From Tillandsia leiboldiana (lineage: Eukaryota > Streptophyta > Magnoliopsida > Poales > Bromeliaceae), in the NCBI GenBank assembly GCA_029204045.2, contig CM055065.1, positions 46,100,156-46,164,155 of the forward strand: DNA of 64,000 nucleotides, in the 5' to 3' direction. The notes below the pieces were generated by a model. The model did no database searches. It saw nothing but the letters and a program-made list of their open reading frames with translations, and was not told where the DNA came from. Positions 1 through 10,702 of the stretch are shown piece after piece (positions within the stretch are counted from its first letter, which is position 1; each line of letters begins with the position of its first letter). The position numbers and the translations under genes were made by a program.

Positions 1-432
1 CCGGACTCCGATCATAGCAATCCAGGTAGTCGAATTGAACGGTTTTGCCGTTCTGAACGCAATGGCACTGACGGAATTTCCGTTTGACGACCCTAGAGTC
101 TCGAAAAGCGCAATAAACTATATTTTGGCACAGTATTTATGGACCGAGATTTTATCCGGGCATTTTCTCGAAAAACAAAAATCGCTACCTAATAGGTTTC
201 GTCGAGCCGGACGTCGTGGCGAAGTCCATTTTTCAATTCGACGAGTAAAATGCTTCAAAAAGCGTAAAATACAGTGGAAAATACGAAATTTTGCATAATG
301 CACCCTATATTTGTGCCTCGTTTTGCGTGCCACTGTTGGGTGAGGGACCTAGGTGCGAATGGGAGCTACTGTGAGGGACTGGGCTAAAAAAACACTGAAG
401 TTAGAGGGTTAAATTGCAATTGTGCATTAAGC

Positions 433-452
433 ACTATATATATATATATACC
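433..452 (+). promoter_or_regulatory. TATA-like LTR promoter of element A
   Basis: An alternating TA run lies just before the CTCGGTTAGGGTTC leader. The same order of TA tract followed by that leader occurs in the 3' LTR (7043-7084, expanded) and in the diverged LTR fragment at 8862-8900. This places transcription start a few tens of bases downstream. Inferred from position and conservation only. Confidence 0.5.
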
Positions 453-772
453 TCGGTTAGGGTTCTTAAACCCTTGACCCTAAGCCGTAGCTATACCCCA
501 TAGCCGCCAGCTCCAACAACCCCCTCTCCCTCTGCCGCACCTCTCGGAGATCGCGCATCGGCCGCCGCCACCCCGTCGCCGGAGGAGAAACGGATCAAGA
601 AATCTTCTTCTCTCGGGTTGTTGGGGAGGAGGTGCTTGGGAGGACCCTAGTTGAGCAAATCGCTTCCTGTGGGGTCCTCTGTGAAGCCACAACCAAGCCC
701 GAGTGGCGCCGACGCCCGGCTCCGCCCTGCGCCGCCGCGGGGGCAACTCCCTTCTTCCAACAGTCCGGCGAG

Positions 773-1855
773 GTGAGTTTATGGAACCTCTCTTTTCGAA
801 TTGACCCACGGACATGACCAGTGTGCTACTGACACCGAGAGGACCATCCGGGTGCAGGCCGAGCCACTGCCGCTGTCCCGATCACCGGCGGGAGCCCTGG
901 TCGCCGGAATTATTGTTTTTGGCCGATCGGGAGCGCCGCCATCATCCGGCCAGTGAACTCAAGATCAGCACCGTTGAATCGCGTCCTCTCGTCGACTGCA
1001 GCACCTCCACGAAGTTGGAGGACCATCGGTTGAAGATCGGGGCCAGTCGGAGTTGCCCTAGAAACTGGCTTTTCTTCACATAGGCCGATCATCACCGTCC
1101 GGCGCCGCCGTCGCCTCCCGCCGCCGGCCCTCGCCACCAGAAGCTTCCTGGCATCGAGTGGGAGCTTTTGGTCCAAGTTGCATCGACTCTGGAACCACCG
1201 GCCGGATTCCGCCATTAGAGCTCCCCGAGCTCGACCGAGCTGCGCCGCCGCGCGTCGACGTCGCCTCCAGACATCGGCCAACCATGCAGGTAGGCTTATT
1301 TGATCATTTTAATGTCGATGGTGGCATTGCATGGCATTCTTAACGTCTGGATTAATAATCCCTGCAGCTGCACCTGAGTTGCACCCGATCTCGACCTCCG
1401 GCCTTCCCCAGCACTCCGAGCTCCGGCCACTTGCTCAGGTAGGAGCTAAACACCCCTCTTATGATCCCCACCATTTTTGTTTGCGCCAGGGAACCCCCTG
1501 TAGCTAAGTTCCAAACTTGCACCCGATTTACCCATTTCGGGTTTGTCTCCGGCCGCCGGTGCTCGACCCAGTGTGGACCAACCTGTATCTGGGGCACACC
1601 TCTGACCAGTGCTCACCCTTGTTGCAGGAAGGACTGAGCTGCACTGAACTTGACCAATCCGAGCTTTAGCTGGATTTTGGGTGTTGCTCCGGCGACTGTT
1701 CCGTCCACTCTCCGGCGCACCTGAGGTGAGCCCTCAACCCTACTCATCCCTCTGTGCATGATGCTCCAGTTAACTCCTAGTTTGATCAAGTATAAGTTAA
1801 GCTTTAACATAGTCAATAATTGGATCCTAAATGTTATGGGCCAACTTTGTTTTCA
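773..1855 (+). other. Intron-like segments in the transcribed LTR leader
   Basis: GC-rich blocks alternate with AT-richer blocks that begin GT and end AG: donor CGGCGAG/GTGAGT at 773, intron-like 1290-1367, intron-like 1439-1627, donor GAG/GTGAGC at 1726 and acceptor TTTTCAG ending 1856. The diverged LTR fragment inside the CACTA element keeps matching donors at 9208, 9711, 9860 and 10165, with a 77-nt counterpart of the 78-nt segment. Splicing of the LTR transcript is inferred, not shown. Confidence 0.5.
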
Positions 1856-2350
1856 GGCCCCGTGCCAGCCCAAGCTGGTGAGCACGGGCTTCGTCTTGTC
1901 GAAACGAACGCGCTGAAACATACGGCGCCGTTTTTGGTTTCCCGGATTGCGAGAACGAGTCAAAACAATTAACTGGATTAGTGTTTTTATGCAAATTATG
2001 ATATATTATGGATCAAAGTGTAAATTGGACACGCTGGTTGTCTTTAGACGGTGTTTTCATACCTACTGAGCATTTTGTTAGAGCTCCGTGGGTGCTTGTT
2101 GAACGGGAATCGGACCTGCTCCGTAAATCGGCTTTATTGTCCCGTGTTGGCGTCGCGTTACTGTAATGTTGTCGGGATGGGTTTGTGTGAGTCTGTTACT
2201 GACTACAGTTTCTATTCAGGGCCCAATTGTTCAGCACCAGCCTCCTAGTAGCCGAGCGGGAGTTCGAGGATCTGCCTACATTCAGGTGGGTTATCTTCGG
2301 TCCGGGCTTTATCTTTTCGGCTCTCTGGTTGCTTTAGTCCAGTCGGACAC

Positions 2351-2620
2351 CTGTTCTTGATTTAGTCCTGATGATCTTGCCTGTTCTTGATTTAGTCCTG
2401 ATGATCTTGCCTGTTCTTGATTTAGTCCTGATGATTTTGCCTGTTCTTGATTTAGTCCTGATGATCTTGCCTGTTCTTGATTTAGTCCTGATGATCTTGC
2501 CTGTTCTTGATTTAGTCCTGATGATCTTGCCTATTCTTGATTTAGTCCTGATGATCTTGCCTGTTCTTGATTTAGTCCTGATGATTTTGCCTGTTCTTGA
2601 TTTAGTCCTGATGATTTTGC
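2351..2620 (+). repeat. 30-bp minisatellite, nine units
   Basis: Nine head-to-tail 30-bp units start at 2351 and recur every 30 bases, with only scattered single changes. The 3' LTR has about three units (30686-30773), and the related minus-strand LTR near 61665 has one. The expansion is therefore specific to this LTR copy and arose after or during insertion. The repetitive open frame across it is a by-product of the 30-bp period. Confidence 0.95.
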
Positions 2621-2983
2621 CTATATGCCATATGATCTTTCCTGATAGACATTGATCTCCTTAGACATATCATGTATACCTGCTCGTCAGTTTTTATATC
2701 CCAGTACAGTAGATTTTCATGGTCTGATCATGCCTGTTGATTTCTATCATATATGCCACTTGTTATACTGCATTTATATCCAGAGATACTTGCTTATATA
2801 TTCAAATATGAATGATCGACCCATGATTGATATACAGACAGATAGTTGCTTCTCTGAGGGGATCTCGGCAGGTTTGCCGACTACCCGGTCATTAGACCGT
2901 GAGCTTGAGCATAGCATTATGATTGTCACGCACTGCTGTACTTCACGAACATCAGCGGAGTCATGACCCGTGTAGATGTTCTT

Positions 2984-3373
2984 TACCGGTAAAGTGGTCT
3001 AGAGATGGGACCCGTGAGCCCGATTGCATCTGTGAGTGCCGGGTTATTGTCAGCGGATGGGGTGCGGATCGGTGGTATTTCCTGAGGTTCTGTGAGACCA
3101 ATAATGGCATATGATTGGATACTTTGATTTCTAATTTTGACACATCATTTTTAGCTTGCACTGTCATTTGTAGCTATTTACCGGTAAAGTGGTCTAGAGA
3201 TGGGACCCGTGAGCCCGATTGCATCTGTGAGTGCCGGGTTATTGTCAGCGGATGGGGTGCGGATCGGTGGTATTTCCTGAGGTTCTGTGAGACCAATAAT
3301 GGCATATGATTGGATACTTTGATTTCTAATTTTGACACATCATTTTTAGCTTGCACTGTCATTTGTAGCTATT
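2984..3373 (+). repeat. 195-bp tandem duplication in 5' LTR A
   Basis: Two adjacent near-identical copies each start at ACCGGTAAAGTGGTC and run to TGTAGCTATTT. The related minus-strand LTR shows a single ACCGGTAAAG-type site near 61300. The 3' LTR of the same element has lost the whole region. Confidence 0.93.
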
Positions 3374-4167
3374 TACCTTGTACCATCGCTGCTCAGTTTA
3401 TGCTTGATTATTTCAGTTATATCATGATTTCCAGTATTACTTATCTGCAGTTCCTTTATGCTGGATTATTACAGTTATATCATGATTATCAGCACTTATT
3501 GATTATCAGTAGACATTGCCTGCTTATTTCAGCTTATCCATTGACTTATTGATTGTCAGTAGACATTATCTGCTTATTCCAGCTCTAGCCATTGATTATT
3601 GATTATCAGTAGACACTACCTGTTTATTTCAGCTTTACCCATCGATTATTACTATCCGCAGATTTTAGTATCCAGTAGGTACGATTAGCTATTTCTCGGC
3701 TCGTCGTGCCCACTGGGATACATGTACAGTGTATCTCACACCCCCTGGGTGACCATTTTCAGGTCGGTCGGGTGCTGGGATGTCGGGACGATCGAGTGAG
3801 GCCGTCACGATAGAGCTGTCCCCCTGATGATATATCTGTGATTGAGATCTCGATGATTAGTAGTTGATTATCATTTCATAGTATTTCAGCTTCTATTTGA
3901 TTTAGATGTTTCAAACTGATGTCAGCATGTTTTATCTTGGATTATTCCTGTTGATTAGTTTATTGTTTAGTTGAGACATTTATTGCTCTCTGATTGATGA
4001 TCGTTGTACTCGCCTAGCCGTGCATGTATAGGGGAGACTCTGTCCATTTGGATAGGGGATTTCCTATACGTGTGGCGGTCTGTTACGCCCAGTTTGCGAA
4101 CTCTGATTTACGAAAAAAAAAAAAAATTCAGACCTGATTTTTAAAACTCGGGGCGTGACAGATTTTA

Positions 4168-4180
4168 TGGTATCAGAGCA
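4168..4180 (+). promoter_or_regulatory. Primer binding site (initiator Met tRNA type)
   Basis: TGGTATCAGAGCA lies 7 bases after the LTR end. This is the classical plant retrotransposon primer site complementary to the 3' end of initiator methionine tRNA. The following 160 bases to the gag start are non-coding leader. Confidence 0.88.
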
Positions 4181-4340
4181 ATAGGTACACGGTACCTAGG
4201 AAAAGTTGATTAGGATCTGGTTAGGACGAACCCTAGGATGACTTGTCACGTGAGAGCGCTGGGTATGTCGAGTCTAGGGGTTAGGAAACTCAAGCATTAT
4301 TAATTGAGTCTATTCCTAACCTAGTTGCAATGTTACAGTG

Positions 4341-5325
4341 ATGGCTCGTCCTCCTGGTCATGGGCGTGGACGTGGTGCGGGCACTGGCCGAGGTGTCGGC
4401 CGACCACCCAGAGTGCCGAGAGAGCCCGTGGATCAGGGCCGTATGGAGCGAGTTGAGGCTCAGCTTGCGGCTCTGGCTGGGATAGTCCAGTATTTAGTTC
4501 AGCAGCAGGCTGCTGCTCCTGCCCCACCTGTTCCCCCACCTGCTGTTCCTGATGTTACACCGCCGGTTGCACCCTCTGTTGCACCGGCCGTCGCCGAGCC
4601 TGAGGGTTTGGCAGAGCCAGTTGTTGACCCCGTACCCCCACCTGCAGGGCCAGTTCCAGAGGTTGCCATGACTTCCAGAGCGGTACCGGAGGTTGCTGCT
4701 ACCCCTGCCGTTACCGCTACGATGGCATCTGCGTCATCCCGGTCTGTCTTCCCAGTTGCTGATCCTGTTGCCAAGGATGAGGCTGATCGAGCAGAGAAAG
4801 CTCGAGCAAAGGCTGTTCTGTTCGAGTTCAAGAAATTCAAGCCGCCAAGATTCAAGGGCAGGAAAAGAGCGCCTTCTGAGAGCAGTGGTAGATCATCCAG
4901 ACAAAACAAGAAGGCGAAGCAAACCCGACCGTGCGTTTTCTGCGGGGGTACTCACCGAGCGAATGTCTGCGGTCGGAGACATGGCCGATGCTTCAAGTGC
5001 GGCCAGCAGGGACACATAGCTTCGGAGTGCCCGCAGGGTTCTGCACCTGCGCAGATCGCAGCCCCTGTACCTGCATCCCCACAACGACAACAAGATCCGG
5101 CGCCTAGTTCTGCTGCATCTGTACCTGCATCCCCACAACGACAACAAGATCCGGCGCCTAGTTCTGCTGCATCTGGGCGTCCCCCTCTACCTCGACCACC
5201 TATGGGAGGGTATCAGTCGGCAAGTGGACGCGATTTTGCACCAACTCAAGGAGAGCCTACCCCGGAGGTGAACCTAGCAGGTACTACTTTTATTTTCGGT
5301 TATTATGCTAGTACCTTACTTGACA

Positions 5326-5356
<31 letters not shown>

Positions 5357-5372
5357 CTTCGCGCTCTTTTAG
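4341..5372 (+). pseudogene. Element A gag with start of protease, cut by G-run
   Basis: The gag protein would coat the element's RNA in virus-like particles. The N terminus is Arg/Gly-rich (MARPPGHGRGRG), followed by a Pro/Val/Ala-rich stretch, a basic block and two zinc-binding motifs: CVFCGGTHRANVC near residue 198 and the CCHC knuckle CFKCGQQGHIASEC near residue 217. An 18-residue Pro/Gln-rich segment is duplicated just after the knuckle. The capsid part looks shortened, because only about 190 residues precede the zinc motifs. The frame reaches the aspartic protease signature LLDTG and then enters 30 consecutive G residues, which replace the rest of the active-site loop; the stop at 5370 is an accident of that run. 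Start is the ATG at 4341 in GTGATGGCT, the first in frame. Confidence 0.8.
5327..5356 (+). repeat. 30-base G homopolymer at the protease active site
   Basis: The run begins within the codons for Asp-Thr-Gly and is uninterrupted for 30 bases. Such a run is rare in plant DNA. It could be real slippage or a sequencing or assembly artefact. The sequence to its right no longer reads as protease. Confidence 0.97.
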
Positions 5373-6240
5373 TTCTACCTAGTTTATCATCACCCATAGT
5401 ATTATCGTCCAGCCAACTAGACATCGTTTTTGGGTAGAGATCCCTGGTCGTAGTGTTCTTATTGACGAGGAGCTCCGGTTATGCCCGATTCATATTGGTG
5501 GAGCGGAGTTGATCTATTCTGGCTTCGAACCTTCAGCTTATTTGGGGATCTGTTATGTGACCCCAGTTCGTCGCCTCGAGAAGGGTTTTCCAAAATCGCC
5601 GCTCCAATGACCGTTTGACCAGGAAGAAGAGAAGTTCATATGGACTCCTGAGTGCCAGCTCGCTTTCGATGAGTTGAAGTGGCTATTGACTGAGGCGCCT
5701 ATATTGACGTTACCGGTCCAGGGCGAGAACTATGTGGTGTATTGTGATGCTTCTCGGATCGGGTTGGGCTGTGTTCTGATGCAGAATGAAAAAGTAATAG
5801 CCTATGCCTCTCGACAGCTGAAGCCCTATGAGCAAAACTACCCGACGCATGATCTCGAGCTCGCCGTGGTGGTTTTCGCTCTCAAGCTATGGAGGCATTA
5901 TCTTTATGGAGTCCACTACGAGGTCTTTACTGATCACCAGAGCCTTAAGTATCTCTTTACTCAGAAGGAGCTGAACTTGAGGCAGCGCTGATGGCTCGAA
6001 CTGCTAAAGGACTATGATCTCACTATCCAGTACCACCCAGGTCGGGCCAATGGGGTAGCGGATGCCTTGAGCCGGAAGCACGTGTCGCCAGAGCTGCTAA
6101 TGATCACCGATCAGGACCGCTTGATTTCTGAGTTTCAGCGTCTAGACTTGGAGATCGTTCCTTCGGGGTCTACCGCTCGACTTTTAGCGATGGTAGTGCA
6201 GCCTACCCTGCTTGATCGCATAAAGGAGGGACAGCAGTCG
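5357..6240 (+). pseudogene. Element A pol remnant: RT end, RNase H, start of integrase
   Basis: After the G-run, 5357-5530 is not readable as any pol domain. From about 5530 the reverse transcriptase thumb end appears (GFSKIAAPM), broken by frameshifts, then RNase H from about 5620. Its acidic residues are visible in VVYCDAS, HDLELAVV and FTDHQSLKYLF. The stop at 5989 sits where relatives have Arg before WLELLKDYD, consistent with CGA to TGA decay. The frame continues through DALSRKH into the integrase N-terminal linker (LLDRIKEGQQS) and stops where the 3' LTR starts. The RT palm with its YxDD motif and the integrase core are absent, so this copy is non-autonomous. No polypurine tract stands before the 3' LTR. 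Confidence 0.85.
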
Positions 6241-7037
6241 TGTCACGCCCCGGCGTCGAAACTACGACCCGGGCTCGCCAACAGATCCGCCGCCCATACG
6301 GGAAGCCCCGTATAGACGAAGCGACAAACCTGCAAAGCTCAACTATACAATACAGATATCAGAGCTAAAAATGGAAATATAAATACAACTCAAAAACCTC
6401 CCCAAAGTACAAAATCTCTCTAGCAGTAAAATAAAAAGTACAACTCTATACCTCACTACAAAAGTCTCTCAACAAGAACTCTCAACAGTAAAGGGGTACA
6501 TCTACACTCTGGACCCGCGACTTAAGTGAATAGTGCCGTGAACAGTAGATGAATAGTAAACCCTATTTCGAAATTCCCTTAGTGCCAACGTTAGCCAATT
6601 CGCTGTCCGAACTCCGATCATAGCAATCCAGGTAGTCGAATTGAACGGTTTTGCCGTTCTGAACGCAATAGCACTAACGGAATTTCCGTTTGACGACCCT
6701 AGAGTCTCAAAAAGCGCAATAAACTGTATTTCGGCACAGTATTTATGGACCGAGATTTTATCCGGGCATTTTCTCGAAAAACAGAAATCGCTACCTGATA
6801 GGTTTCGTCGAGCCGGACGTCGTAGCGAAGTCTATTTTTCAATTCGACGAGTAAAATGCCTCAAAAAGCGTAAAATACAGTGGAAAATACGAAATTTCGC
6901 ACAATGCACCCTATATTTGTGTCTCGTTTTGCGTGCCACTGCTGGGTGAGGGACCTAGGTGCGAATGGGAGCTACTGTGAGGGACTGGGCTAAAAAAACA
7001 CTGAAGTTATAGGGTTAAATTGCAATTGTGCATTAAG

Positions 7038-7042
<5 letters not shown>

Positions 7043-7084
<42 letters not shown>
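7043..7084. repeat. (TA)n microsatellite at LTR promoter
   Basis: About 21 TA units, against roughly eight in the 5' LTR (435-450). Confidence 0.95.
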
Positions 7085-7087
<3 letters not shown>

Positions 7088-7407
7088 CGGTTAGGGTTCT
7101 TAAACCCTTGACCCTAAGCCGTAGCTATACCCCATAGCCGCCAGCTCCAACAACCCCCTCTCCCTCTGCCGCACCCCCCGGAGATCGCGCATCGGCCGCC
7201 GCCACCCCGTCGCCGGAGGAGAAACGGATCAAGAAACCTTCTTCTCTCGGGTTGTTGGGGAGGAGGTGCTTGGGAGGACCCTAGTTGAGCAAATCGCTTC
7301 CTGTGGGGTCCTCTGTGAAGCTGCAACCAAGCCCGAGTGGCGCCGACGCCCGGCTCCGCCCTGCGCCGTCGCGGGGGCAACTCCCTTCTTCCAACCGTCT
7401 GGTGAGG

Positions 7408-7410
7408 TGA
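7408..7410 (+). repeat. CACTA target site duplication, left (TGA)
   Basis: TGA directly before CACTACAAGAA, matched by TGA at 29109-29111. Confidence 0.9.
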
Positions 7411-7435
7411 CACTACAAGAATTTATAGCTATAAC

Positions 7436-8040
7436 GACTAAGTTTTAACGACGGGCGCCATAAGTGGTCGTTAAAAGTAATCAATTAACGACGGGCGTAA
7501 TTAATGGTCGTTAAAAATAAACATATTAACGACGGGTGTAATACTTCGTCGCTAAAAGCAACAAAATTAACGACGGGTGCAATAAATGGTCGCTAAAAGT
7601 AGGTAAATTAACGACGGGTGCAATACGTGGTCGCTACAAGCGTTGAATTTAACGACGGACACAATAAGTCGTCGCTAATAGGAATCGAATTAACGACGGG
7701 CACAATTAATGGTCGTTAAAAGCAACAAAATTAACGACGAGTGCAATAAATGGTCGCTAAAAATAAGTAAATTAACGACGGGTGCAATACGTGGTCGCTA
7801 CAAGCGTTGAATTTAACGACGGACACAATAAGTCGTCGCTAATAGGAATCAAATTAACGACGGGCGCAATTAATGGTCGTTAAAAGCAACAAAATTAACG
7901 ACGAGTGCAATAAATGGTCGCTAAAAGTAAGTAAATTAACGACGGGTGCAATACGTGGTCGCTACAAGCGTTGAATTTAACGACGGACACAATAAGTCGT
8001 CGCTAATAGGAATCAAATTAACAACGGACGCAATTAATGG
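7436..8040 (+). repeat. CACTA left subterminal repeat array
   Basis: About a dozen units of 40-45 bp carry TTAACGACGGG and TGGTCGCTA/TGGTCGTTA cores. They are arranged in a higher-order unit near 180 bp (compare 7660-7840 with 7840-8020). In En/Spm-type elements such subterminal motifs bind the small accessory protein. The array stops abruptly at 8040 where an LTR-like fragment begins. Confidence 0.88.
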
Positions 8041-10500
8041 TTTGTAGAAACTCGAAATATCTCATTTTAATAAATAGACTAAAAGCGAATTTTGAGCGGG
8101 TTTTAAATTCAGAAGACCCCTGTTAACCTAAATGGTCAATCGCCAGTGTGCAAGTTGCATGATTTACGAGGCAAAAAGGCTATTTTCCAATCCAGACATG
8201 ATCTTGGAAATTCGAATTGACCGTTGCGATCGTCTCGTCGAACTGAGTGAGATTCATATTCAGCACTTTTCGATCTGACGGTCGGATCTTCCAGAAATCA
8301 GCGAAGAAGCGGGCGAAATAGCCGCGACCAATGTAACAGTGCTCTATGCACAGTGCACTTAAGTGAGTTACTGTGTATGAACAGTAACCCTGATTTTCGG
8401 GACCCCGACGAATACAACGTTGACTGATTCATTGTTCGGAGTCCGAACATAGTGATCCAGGTAGTCATTTTGAATGGTTTCATCATTCTGGACGCAATGG
8501 CGCTGACGGAATCTCTGTTTGACGACCCTAAAGCATCGTAAAGCGTGCCGAACTATATAAATTACAGTATAAGATGGAATTTAAAAATTATGGAGCTAAA
8601 TTTTAGCGAACCAAAATCGCTACCCGATAGATTTCGTCGAGCCGGACGTCGTGGCGGTGTCAGATTTTTAGTTTGACCGTCCGGTTGTCTCGAAAAGCGT
8701 GAAATAAGGCGAAAAACGTGATAAATTGCGCGAAAACCCTATAGTTCGTGCCTCGAAAACTGTGCAACTCATGGGAGAGGGACTTTTGTGTGAAGTGAGT
8801 ATTCTGTAAAGGACCAACCTCCACATGGCATAAGTTGAGGGACCAAACTGCTTTGTGCTTATACTATATATATAGGTGTATACGAGCTCGGTTAGGTGTT
8901 ATAAAAAAACCCTACTCCTCTAAACCTTGCCCTAGCCGCCTGTCCCAACAGATTTCCCTCCTCTCTGTCGTGCTCCCCGGAGTCTCCCCGCACCGGCCGC
9001 CGCTTCATCGCCGGAGAAGGAAGAAGATCAAGAACATCTCTTGATCTCGGGTTCTTGTTGAGGAAGGAGATCGAGAGGGTGCTAGTCCATCCAGTTCCTG
9101 TCTGAGGACTCCCTCGTGGAGCCGCAACCGAGCTGAGGTGACCCCGACGGTCGCCGCCGCCGCGCGCCACCGCGAAGCCTCTCATCTTCTTTGATTACTC
9201 CGGCGAGGTAAGATTATGGAAAAAGTTTTATTATTTTGGTCCGGGAGTATGTGTAGGGTGTTCCTGACACCGAGGTGATCCTTTCTGTGAAGCCCGTGTC
9301 GTCGCCGTGCCGCCGGTCGCCGGCGGGAGCAATTATCGCCGGAAAACCGAGCTCCGCTTGCGGGGTTTTTCCCACCGTTAAAAACGTGATCAAGACCGTT
9401 CATCCTCTTCCTCTTGGTGACTGCAAGGTCCTCCCTAAATTTGAGGAAGATCGGCTGAGGGACCACGCCGTACGGTGATGCCCTAGAACCGGGCTTTGTT
9501 GCACTTCGCCGGAATTCCCTCGACCGGCGCCGCCGCTCGTCCCCGTCGCCGTCCATCACTGCAGGAAGGTCTTGGGCACCCAGCAGAGGCTTTGGTCCAA
9601 GTTGCAGAGCCTCAAATTCACCGGACCGGATTTCGCCATTAAAGCTCCATTTTCCGGCGAACTCTTTTTCCGGCCAACCCGAAGCTCCGCGAGGTGGGAA
9701 ACCGACTCGGGTAGGTTCATATGAATATGTTGGAGCTTCTCATTCATTTGCATGCAAATGTTTACGTACGGTTTTTGTTTGGTGAAGTTGCACCCTTCTT
9801 TGGTCCGTGCCTCACCTCCGGCCGCCGCCACCGCTTTGGGACGCCGGCCACCGACTCAGGTAAGCAATAAATACCAATTTAAGTATGCTGGTCATTTTAT
9901 TTTAGCCCAAGAACCCCGGGTTATTAAGTTGGCTCAATCTTGTTAATTAGAGGATAATTAGTGTGTTTTCTCGGCCGCCGCCTCTACCGGCCGCCGCCGC
10001 CGAGCCGGGCTTGGTCCAGACCCTTTCTGGGAATACCCTTGCACTGATGCTTGCCCCTGTTGACCTTGCGATGTAGGTTCGGTCCCAACTCGTGTAACCC
10101 GAGCCCTAGCTTGAAATCGGTGTTGCTCCGGCCAACTTTCCGGCGGATCTGCGGCGCATCCAAGGTGAGCCCTAGACTCTGTAAACCTTAGTGAGCATGA
10201 TGCTCATGTTTAATTCCAAGTTGATCAAGCATGAATTAAATTGTAACATAAGCCGTATTTGGACCCTAAGTATTTATGGGCCGACTTTGTTGTTGGGCTT
10301 TGTGCTGGTCTAAGCCAGTGAGCACGAGCTCCGTCTCGTCAAACCCGACGCGCTGAAACTTACGGCGCTGATTTTGGTTGCCTGGATTGAGAGAACGGAT
10401 CAAAACAGTGGATCAAAACGTGATTCTATGCAATTTTAAAAGTTGTTATGGACCAAGTCGCAAATATGACTTCGTGGCTGTCTTTAGACAGTAATTATAC
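8041..10500 (+). mobile_element. Diverged element A-type LTR fragment inside the CACTA element
   Basis: From about 8420 this aligns with element A LTR sequence (AGTGATCCAGGTAGTC near 8450 against AGCAATCCAGGTAGTC near 6625). It keeps the same order of TATA-like tract (8862-8876), GC-rich leader, intron-like segments (donors 9208, 9711, 9860, 10165) and a GCTGTCTTTAGACAG tail near 10480. It has neither LTR terminus, and no flanking duplication was found. It ends about 200 bp before the transposase start and could supply promoter activity. Confidence 0.75.
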
Positions 10501-10702
10501 ATCTAAAATTTGATGTTTAGGGTCAGCAGTTGTGCAAAAGACTTATATTAGACCTATATTAGATTGTATGTAATTAGACTTATATAAGATTGTATGTAAT
10601 TTTGCTATTCCGTTATATTATAGTAATTTTATGTGAAGTTGCTTATCGACTCTATCTTATTTAGGTAATTTTGAACTTTAATCTTTACCGATTAAAAAAA
10701 GA

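Larger units (their letters stand above)
1..4160 (+). mobile_element. 5' LTR of gypsy element A (left end outside window)
   Basis: This is the 5' long terminal repeat of a Ty3/gypsy element of Del/Tekay type. Positions 1 onward match 6607 onward of the 3' LTR, so about 366 bp of the LTR lie left of the window and its full length is near 4.5 kb. It ends GGGGCGTGACA, the exact inverted complement of the 3' LTR start TGTCACGCCCC, and a tRNA primer site follows. It contains a TA-rich promoter region near 435, a GC-rich leader with splice-site-like junctions, a 30-bp minisatellite and a 195-bp duplication. Open frames inside it are not conserved between copies, so none is called as a gene. Confidence 0.9.
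6241..7410 (+). mobile_element. 3' LTR of element A, left part
   Basis: It starts TGTCACGCCCC at 6241 and is homologous to window position 1 onward from 6607. It includes a long TA run (7043-7084) at the LTR promoter position. At 7410 it is interrupted by the CACTA transposon, immediately inside the splice-donor-like GAGGTGAGT; the LTR resumes at 29112. Confidence 0.92.

Noticed and set aside
480..1281. Arg/Gly-rich open frames in the GC-rich LTR leader
   Set aside because: They occur on both strands and differ between LTR copies; they reflect base composition.
2371..2655. Open frame of repeated MILPVLDLVL units
   Set aside because: The 30-bp repeat is a multiple of three and opens a frame by chance; the other LTR has three units and the frame is not kept.
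7436..8040. CRISPR-like array
   Set aside because: Units are contiguous, diverged and lie at a CACTA end; there are no unique spacers and the DNA is eukaryotic.
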